Below, one piece after another: positions 58,571 through 64,000 of a stretch of 64,000 bases of DNA. The first letter of the stretch is position 1. Each line of letters starts with the position of its first letter. The DNA is from Achromobacter deleyi (GTDB lineage Bacteria; Pseudomonadota; Gammaproteobacteria; Burkholderiales; Burkholderiaceae_B), in contig NZ_CADIJO010000007.1 of NCBI RefSeq assembly GCF_902859705.1, positions 124,001 to 188,000 on the forward strand, read 5' to 3'. The notes beneath the pieces were generated by a model. It saw only the letters and a program-made list of their open reading frames with translations. It ran no database searches and was not told the origin of the DNA. Both the position numbers and the translations under genes were made by a program.

Positions 58571-59422
58571 CTACAGCGAACTGGCGGCGAAGGTATCGCA
58601 CTGCTTCAGGCTGCCGCTGTCCAGGCCGCGCTTGAACCAACGCACCCGCTGGGCCGACGAGCCGTGTGTGAAGGCGTCCGGCACCACATAGCCCTGGCTC
58701 TGCTTTTGCAGCCGGTCGTCGCCGATGGCGGTGGCCGCGGCCAGCGCTTCTTCGACGTCGCCGCCTTCCAGGATGTTGCGCGCCGCGTTGGCGCGCTGCG
58801 CCCACAGCCCCGCAAAGCAATCGGCCTGCAGCTCCAGCCGGACCGACAGGGCGTTGGCCTGCGACGGATTGCGGCGGCGCAGGTTGTCGACCTGGTCCGA
58901 GATGCCCAGCAGATGCTGCACGTGATGGCCGACCTCGTGGGCAATCACGTAGGCCTGCGCGAAGTCGCCGGGCGCCTTGAAGCGATTCTGCAATTCGTCG
59001 AAGAACGCCAGGTCGATATAGACCTTGCTGTCGGCCGGGCAGTAGAACGGGCCCATCGCCGCCTGCCCCGTGCCGCAGGCGGTCGGCGTGGCGCCGCGAA
59101 ACAGCACCAGCTTGGGGGCCACGTACTGGCGGTTCAGATCTTTCTGAAAGATGGCGCTCCAGGTGTCTTCGGTTTCGCCCAGCACCTTGGACACGAACCG
59201 GGCTTGCGGGTCGTTGGCGGGCGGCTTGGTGGCGGGCGCCTGCTGCTGCGTCGGCGGGCCTTCGGCCATCTGCAGCACCACGTTGGGGTCGACGCCGAAA
59301 TACATGGCCACCAGGGCCAGCACGATGGTGCCGATGCCGATGGTGCCGCGTCCGCCGATGCGCGGGCCGCTGGCGCGGCGGTCTTCCACATTGTCGCTTT
59401 CGCGGGAATCATCAAGGCGCAT
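58571..59422 (-). CDS. YpfJ-family neutral zinc metallopeptidase
   Basis: The 283-residue protein has an N-terminal membrane helix (about 27-44) after a charged start. The catalytic domain has QAYVIAHEVGHHVQHLLG with the HEVGHH zinc motif at 162-167 and the third ligand region LQADCFAGLWAQ. SKVYIDLAFFDELQNRF is typical of the family. The enzyme is anchored in the inner membrane with its domain outside. Its substrate is unknown. A GGAG site precedes ATG 59422. Confidence 0.93.
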   Translation of the reverse strand: MRLDDSRESDNVEDRRASGPRIGGRGTIGIGTIVLALVAMYFGVDPNVVLQMAEGPPTQQQAPATKPPANDPQARFVSKVLGETEDTWSAIFQKDLNRQYVAPKLVLFRGATPTACGTGQAAMGPFYCPADSKVYIDLAFFDELQNRFKAPGDFAQAYVIAHEVGHHVQHLLGISDQVDNLRRRNPSQANALSVRLELQADCFAGLWAQRANAARNILEGGDVEEALAAATAIGDDRLQKQSQGYVVPDAFTHGSSAQRVRWFKRGLDSGSLKQCDTFAASSL

Positions 59423-59510
59423 ACTGTGTCTCCGGGCGGGCCGGCTGGGCCGCCATGTGTTGCATCGCCGCCGTTGGCAGGGCGGCCTTCAAGAGTGTTA
59501 GGATAATCCC

Positions 59511-60137
59511 ATGGCCCTTCATTTAGATATCCACCCCGCGAATCCCCAACCGCGCCTGCTCAAGCAGGCCGCCCAATGGCTGAACGACGGGGGCCTGGTG
59601 GCGGTGCCCACCGACTCCAGCTATGCGGTGGTCGCGCGCCTGGACGACAAGAACGCCGCCGACGGCCTGCGCCGCCTGCGTGGCCTGGACGAACGCCATC
59701 ACCTCACGCTGCTGTGCCGCGACCTGGCTGAAATCGGCCATTTCGCCCGCGTCGACAACCGCCAGTACCGCCTGCTCAAGGTCGCCACGCCCGGCCCCTG
59801 GACCTTCATCCTCGAAGCCACCAAGGAAGTGCCGCGCCGCGTGTCGCATCCGTCGCGCAAGACCATCGGCATCCGCGTGCCCGATCACGCCGTCATGCTG
59901 GGGCTGCTCGAACAGGTGGGGGCGCCGCTCCTGTCCACCACGCTCATCCCCAAGGACGAGACCGAAGCGCTGAACGACGCCGAAGCCATCCGCGAACGCT
60001 ACGACCACCAACTGGCCGCCATCATCGATGCCGGCGCCTGCCCGCATTCGCCCACCACCGTCATCGACCTCACCAGCGAAGAGCCGGTCGTGGTGCGCGT
60101 GGGCCGCGGCGATCCGGCCACGCTGGGCCTGGCCTGA
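59511..60137 (+). CDS. YciO/YrdC/Sua5-family protein
   Basis: The 208-residue protein has the YrdC fold: GGLVAVPTDSSYAVVARLDD, RLRGLDERHHLTLLCRDL, RLLKVATPGPWTFILEATKE and RRVSHPSRKTIGIRVPDHAV. It resembles the YciO branch more than TsaC. TsaC/Sua5 makes threonylcarbamoyl-AMP for tRNA t6A; YciO has a related but weaker activity. An AGGA site precedes ATG 59511. The site-2-protease-like gene follows after 109 bases. Confidence 0.9.
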   Translation: MALHLDIHPANPQPRLLKQAAQWLNDGGLVAVPTDSSYAVVARLDDKNAADGLRRLRGLDERHHLTLLCRDLAEIGHFARVDNRQYRLLKVATPGPWTFILEATKEVPRRVSHPSRKTIGIRVPDHAVMLGLLEQVGAPLLSTTLIPKDETEALNDAEAIRERYDHQLAAIIDAGACPHSPTTVIDLTSEEPVVVRVGRGDPATLGLA

Positions 60138-60246
60138 ATCCGCCTGTCATGCTTCATCGCCGGGCGCACAGGCGTCCGGCGCGCACGCTGCGATGTGCCC
60201 GATGCGGTGCATATCGTCATGCGGCTCCTCTACAATCCGGTTCGCC

Positions 60247-60894
60247 ATGAACGACTTCATCCAAACCATCGCGGTCTACGCGATACCGGTCATCTTTGCC
60301 ATCACGCTGCACGAGGCTGCCCACGGCTATGTCGCGCGCATGCTGGGCGACCCCACCGCCTATCAGGCCGGCCGCGTCAGCCTGAACCCGGCACGCCACA
60401 TCGATCCCATCGGCACGTTGCTGGTGCCGGCCGTGATCCTGCTGATGTCCAAGCTCATGGGCGGTTCGGCCATGCTGTTCGGCTGGGCCAAGCCCGTGCC
60501 GGTGGATTTCGGCCGCCTGCGCCGGCCCAAGAAAGACATGCTGTGGGTGGCGCTGGCCGGCCCGGCCGCCAACCTGCTCATGGCCATCCTGTGGGTGTTT
60601 TCGCTGCGCCTGTTCCTGGAATCGGGCATGCAGGAAACCTTCTGGTACGAAATGGCCATGGCCGGCGTCCAGGTCAACCTGGTGCTGATGGCCCTGAACC
60701 TGCTGCCCATCCCGCCGCTCGATGGGGGACGCATCGTTTTCAGCCTGCTGCCCAACCGGCTGGCCTGGCAGTACTCGAAAATCGAGCCGTATGGCCTGGT
60801 CATCGTGATCGTCCTGCTGGTCACCGATGTGCTCTGGATATTGATGCGTCCGATCCTGGCGTTAGGAACGACAATCGTTCAGTGGTTTCTGTAG
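60247..60894 (+). CDS. Site-2 protease-like M50 metallopeptidase
   Basis: The 215-residue membrane protein has the zinc motif in ITLHEAAHGYVAR (H22-E23-x-x-H26). The second ligand region is IPPLDGGRIVFSLLP, and it has about five helices. This short form without PDZ domain is common in bacteria and sits upstream of other conserved genes, here yciO-like and dapA. It cuts membrane proteins within the bilayer; no substrate is known. The frame is open upstream, but ATG 60247 starts the conserved part. Confidence 0.92.
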   Translation: MNDFIQTIAVYAIPVIFAITLHEAAHGYVARMLGDPTAYQAGRVSLNPARHIDPIGTLLVPAVILLMSKLMGGSAMLFGWAKPVPVDFGRLRRPKKDMLWVALAGPAANLLMAILWVFSLRLFLESGMQETFWYEMAMAGVQVNLVLMALNLLPIPPLDGGRIVFSLLPNRLAWQYSKIEPYGLVIVIVLLVTDVLWILMRPILALGTTIVQWFL

Positions 60895-60981
60895 GAATTC
60901 GGCCAATATCCGTTAAACTCAGCGGTTTCATTGATTCTGGCCCTGAGGCATCCCGCCATGGGGCGTTGGAGCCCTTCATTT

Positions 60982-61887
60982 ATGGCATCCCCTGCAACCG
61001 CCGCAGGCGTTAATTTCCAGGGCAGCATGGTGGCCCTCGTCACCCCGATGCAGCCCGATGGCAGCCTTGACTACGCTGCCTACCGGTCGTTGATCGACTG
61101 GCACATCCAGGAAGGCACCGACGCGCTCGTGGTGGTGGGCACCACCGGGGAGTCGCCGACGGTTTCCATGGAAGAACACGCGGAACTCATCCGCGTGGCG
61201 GTTGAACATGCCGCCGGCCGCATCCCGGTCATTGCCGGCGTGGGCGCCAACTCCACCGACGAAGCCATCCACCTGACCCGTCACGCCAAGGCGGTGGGCG
61301 CGCAGGCCGGCCTGTCCGTGGTTCCGTACTACAACAAGCCCTCGCAAGAAGGCCTGTACCGCCACTTCCGCACCATCGCGGAAGCGGTGGACCTGCCCAC
61401 CATCCTGTACAACGTGCCGGGCCGCACCGTTGCCGACATGAGCAACGAAACGGTTCTGCGCCTGGCTCAGGTGCCGGGCATCATCGGCATCAAGGACGCC
61501 ACCGGGGACATCGCCCGCGGCGGCCTGCTGCTGCGCGAAGCGCCTGCCAGCTTCCAGGTCTTCAGCGGCGATGATCCCACCGCCGCCGCCCTGATCCTGC
61601 TGGGCGCTCGCGGCAATATCTCCGTTACCGCCAACGTCGCGCCCAAGCTCATGCGCGATCTGTGCGCGGCCGCGCTCGCGGGCAATGTGCCCAAGGTGCG
61701 TGAACTAAATGCGCATTTGGCTCGTCTGAACAAGGCTTTGTTCGTTGAAGCCAATCCTATCCCCGTCAAGTGGGCGTTGGCCGAAATGGGCCGCACCGCA
61801 CTGGGCTACCGGCTTCCGCTGGTTGAACTGGGGGCGCAGCACCATGAATCGGTGCGTCGTGTGCTCCAGGAAACGGGTCTGCTCTAA
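60982..61887 (+). CDS. dapA: 4-hydroxy-tetrahydrodipicolinate synthase DapA
   Basis: The 301-residue enzyme has GTTGESPT (53-60), Y143 in LYNVPGRT, the Schiff-base lysine K171 in [11 protein letters not shown] and [16 protein letters not shown]. It condenses pyruvate and aspartate semialdehyde, the first step to diaminopimelate and lysine in the cytoplasm. ATG 60982 gives a short N terminus; the longer frame at 60931 is unneeded. It is followed by bamC after 17 bases, the arrangement also seen in E. coli. Confidence 0.97.
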   Translation: MASPATAAGVNFQGSMVALVTPMQPDGSLDYAAYRSLIDWHIQEGTDALVVVGTTGESPTVSMEEHAELIRVAVEHAAGRIPVIAGVGANSTDEAIHLTRHAKAVGAQAGLSVVPYYNKPSQEGLYRHFRTIAEAVDLPTILYNVPGRTVADMSNETVLRLAQVPGIIGIKDATGDIARGGLLLREAPASFQVFSGDDPTAAALILLGARGNISVTANVAPKLMRDLCAAALAGNVPKVRELNAHLARLNKALFVEANPIPVKWALAEMGRTALGYRLPLVELGAQHHESVRRVLQETGLL

Positions 61888-61904
61888 ATATCGTGAGGAT
61901 ACGT

Positions 61905-63029
61905 ATGAACAAGCGTCATGCCGGTCTGTCGGCATTGATGTCTCTGGTGTTGTTGGCCGGCTGCAGCGAGGTCAACCAATTCCTGGGCAATGAAGAATCC
62001 GTCAACTACAAGAGCGCCGTCACTCAGCGTGGAGAGCCTTTGAGCATTCCGCCTGACCTGACCCAGGCCGCCAGCGATCCGCGCTACCGCGCGCCCGCTT
62101 CCGGCTCGACGACGTACTCGCAGTTCCAGCAACAGGGCCAGGCGCAAGCCAGCAGCCCCAAGGCCAGCAACGTGCTGCCCGGCCGCCAGGACATGCGCGT
62201 CGAGCGCGACGGCGATCTGCGTTGGCTGGTCGTCGACCGTGCCCCCGAAGACGTCTTCCCGCGCCTGGTCGATTTCTGGACCGAAAACGGCTTTACCGTC
62301 GCCAGCAACAACCCGGCTGCCGGCCTGATCGAAACCGACTGGGCGGAAAACCGCGCCAAGATCCCGGAAAGCTGGCTGCGCCAGGCCCTGGGCGCGGTGC
62401 TGGAATCGGCCTGGGATAGCGGCGAGCGCGAGAAATTCCGCACCCGCGTCGAACGCGTCAACGGCCACACCGAAGTCTACGTCAGCCACCGCCAGATGCT
62501 CGAAAAGCGCGTCGGCGGCGACGGTTCGCAAGTGCAGTGGCAGAACGGCAAGGAAGACCCGGGCCTGAACGCCGCCATGCTGGCGCGCATGATGGTCTAC
62601 CTGGGCTCCGACGTCGACAACGCCCGCAAGCTGGTGCAGCAGGCCGAAGCCGCGCCGCAAAAGCCGGCGGTGCAACAAGACGTCCGCGCCCAGGGCGCGC
62701 TGCTGATCGTCAACGAATCGTTCGACCGCGCATGGCGTCGTGTCGGCGTGGCGCTGGACGGCGGCGGCTTCGCTGTGGACGATCGCGACCGTTCGGCCGG
62801 CGACTACTTCGTGCGCTACTTCGACACCGACACTGGCGAGAAGATCGACCAGCCGGGCTTCTTCAGCCGCATGTTCTCGGGCGACAAGAAGGCCGAAGCG
62901 CCGCAGTACCGCATCCACCTGACCGCCAGCGGCGACCAGACCAACGTGACGGTGCTCGATGCCAAGGGCGAACGCGACAGCAGCGCCACTGCCCAGCGTC
63001 TCTTGAGCGTGCTGAAAGACAAGATGTGA
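61905..63029 (+). CDS. bamC: Outer membrane lipoprotein BamC
   Basis: The 374-residue protein has a lipoprotein signal peptide with lipobox LLAGCS (C20). The unstructured segment that binds BamD follows (ESVNYKSAVTQRGEPLSIPP, with DLTQAASDPRY). Two helix-grip domains are linked by a loop near AAPQKPAVQQD. It is a subunit of the BAM outer-membrane-protein assembly machine. GTGAGGATACGT just before ATG 61905 supplies the ribosome-binding site. It is co-transcribed with dapA, and a strong terminator follows. Confidence 0.95.
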   Translation: MNKRHAGLSALMSLVLLAGCSEVNQFLGNEESVNYKSAVTQRGEPLSIPPDLTQAASDPRYRAPASGSTTYSQFQQQGQAQASSPKASNVLPGRQDMRVERDGDLRWLVVDRAPEDVFPRLVDFWTENGFTVASNNPAAGLIETDWAENRAKIPESWLRQALGAVLESAWDSGEREKFRTRVERVNGHTEVYVSHRQMLEKRVGGDGSQVQWQNGKEDPGLNAAMLARMMVYLGSDVDNARKLVQQAEAAPQKPAVQQDVRAQGALLIVNESFDRAWRRVGVALDGGGFAVDDRDRSAGDYFVRYFDTDTGEKIDQPGFFSRMFSGDKKAEAPQYRIHLTASGDQTNVTVLDAKGERDSSATAQRLLSVLKDKM

Positions 63030-63112
63030 TGCCGACCGCGGGCGCTGATGCAGCGCCTGCGCGGTTCAAAGGCCCCTGTGGGGGCCTTGAACCTCAGACT
63101 CAGTCTTGCAAG

Positions 63113-63140
63113 ATCCACCCCGACGGGGTGGATTTTTTTT
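63113..63140 (+). terminator. Rho-independent terminator of dapA-bamC
   Basis: A 9-bp stem ATCCACCCC/GGGGTGGAT with a GAC loop is followed by eight T. A second, T-less hairpin (AAGGCCCC/GGGGCCTT) lies nearer the bamC stop at about 63069-63088. Confidence 0.9.
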
Positions 63141-63155
63141 GGCTTGTGCGGCCGC

Positions 63156-64000
63156 TCAGTGCCTTGCCGATGGCTCGGTATCGGCCGAGGGCGTGTGATA
63201 GATGGCGCGGCCCGTCTCACGCAGCGCTTCCAACACCCGTTCCGTGGCAGGCGTGGCCAGCCGGTCGGTCGGGGTGATGATGCCGAAGTCGTCCATGTGG
63301 CAGGGCAGGTCCAGCGGCAGGGTCTCGAGCATGCCGTAGCGGGCGTAGTGCTGGGCAACGTCCAGCGTCAGCACGGCCACCATGTCGGACTGCACCAGCA
63401 TGCGCGTCAGGAACAGGGGCGCGGCGGTTTCCACCACCTTGTCCGGCGGCGGCAGGCTGGCGCGGCGGAACATCAATTCGAATCGATGGCGCAGCACGCT
63501 GCCCGCAGGCGGGATCAGCCACGTCCACGCGGTGGCCTGCTCCAGTGTCAGGCCCATTGCGCCGGCCAGGGGATGGCCCACCCGCACCGCCGCACAGACG
63601 GGTTCTTCGGCCAGCGGCTCATAGCGCAGCTGCGTCTTGTCGTGCTCGGGCGAGAGTCGGCCGACCACGATGTCCAGCTTCTCGTGCGCAAGGCACTCCA
63701 GCAGGACATTGCTGCTGTCGATTTCCACCGATATCCGCAGGCCCGGACTGCGTTGCATGGCCAGCGCGACAGCGGGCGGCAGCAGGCGCACACCGGGCGA
63801 GGTGATGGCGCCGACGGCGACGCTGCCCATTTGTCCGGTTTTCAGCGCCTGCACTTCGGTATGGGCCTGTTCCAGGCTGCCGATCGCTGCCCGGGCGTGG
63901 CGGATCATGGCCTGGCCATAGAGCGTGGGTTCGATGCCGCGCGCCAGTCGCAGAAAGAGCGGCGCATCGAGCAGGTCTTCCAGTTCGCGCAGCAGCTTGG
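63156..64000 (-). CDS. LysR-family regulator, cut by the window edge
   Basis: The frame runs to base 64000, so the N terminus is missing. The part seen begins KLLRELEDLLDAPLFLRLAR, the end of the LysR helix-turn-helix (LE-x-x-L-x-x-x-LF-x-R), then the linker and effector domain (GSVAVGAITSPGVRLLPPAV, LDIVVGRLSPEHDKTQLRYE, DMVAVLTLDVAQHYARYGML). The last residues are ADTEPSARH. It lies convergent to bamC. Its target is outside the window. Confidence 0.9.
   Translation of the reverse strand, partial: KLLRELEDLLDAPLFLRLARGIEPTLYGQAMIRHARAAIGSLEQAHTEVQALKTGQMGSVAVGAITSPGVRLLPPAVALAMQRSPGLRISVEIDSSNVLLECLAHEKLDIVVGRLSPEHDKTQLRYEPLAEEPVCAAVRVGHPLAGAMGLTLEQATAWTWLIPPAGSVLRHRFELMFRRASLPPPDKVVETAAPLFLTRMLVQSDMVAVLTLDVAQHYARYGMLETLPLDLPCHMDDFGIITPTDRLATPATERVLEALRETGRAIYHTPSADTEPSARH

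Overview
The window looks like chromosomal DNA of an Alcaligenaceae betaproteobacterium, most likely the Achromobacter/Bordetella group. Three things point there: very high GC with dense short-spaced genes, two Bug-family (TctC-like) solute receptors without membrane partners, and abundant LysR/GntR-controlled catabolic clusters. There are no rRNA genes, CRISPR arrays, insertion sequences or phage structural genes. There is one tRNA gene, tRNA-His(GTG).

Left part (1-23 kb). A truncated MocR-type aminotransferase regulator and a DedA protein come first. A minus-strand unit follows: a dipeptide-type ABC importer (two permeases, two ATPases, one binding protein), a CocE/NonD hydrolase and a porin, with a divergent LysR regulator. 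Next are an SDR enzyme, Ohr, an OmpR-type two-component system, a CcdA plus thioredoxin pair, an ArsB-type transporter and a periplasmic Do-type protease. A gamma-glutamyltransferase/Bug-receptor pair lies divergent from a GntR regulator.

Middle (23-40 kb). A DMT exporter faces an XRE-cupin regulator. A three-gene unit (Bug receptor, 4,5-dihydroxyphthalate-decarboxylase-like protein, YbeM-like amidase) faces a LysR gene. An iron-uptake unit fecI-fecR-TonB receptor has a recognisable promoter and Fur-box candidate. Then come an MFS carrier, a 3-hydroxyisobutyrate-dehydrogenase-like and an FAH-family enzyme with an AraC regulator, a thioesterase and a cardiolipin synthase.

Fimbrial island (39.6-46.4 kb). 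Directly after tRNA-His comes an RcsB-like orphan response regulator, then pilin, chaperone, usher, second pilin and two-domain adhesin. Base composition is visibly less GC-rich here, and a very AT-rich stretch closes it. That stretch carries KdgR-like inverted repeats in front of kdgT (2-keto-3-deoxygluconate permease).

Right part (47-64 kb). mntP has a yybP-ykoY manganese riboswitch whose last hairpin buries the Shine-Dalgarno sequence. Further on are csaA, a beta-propeller/YiiX/small-protein unit, a GNAT, PaiB, an MFS/ArsR pair, a GNAT-like protein and a small DUF6566-like protein. A translationally coupled DUF6978-like/DUF1828-DUF1829 pair of unknown role follows, then a YpfJ metallopeptidase, YciO, a site-2-protease-like protein and dapA-bamC. 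A LysR gene is cut by the right edge.

The observations most worth a second look are the DUF1828 pair, the manganese riboswitch architecture, the tRNA-adjacent fimbrial island with its intergenic hairpins, and the KdgR-type operators. Family assignments come from motif recognition by eye; no database search was run.
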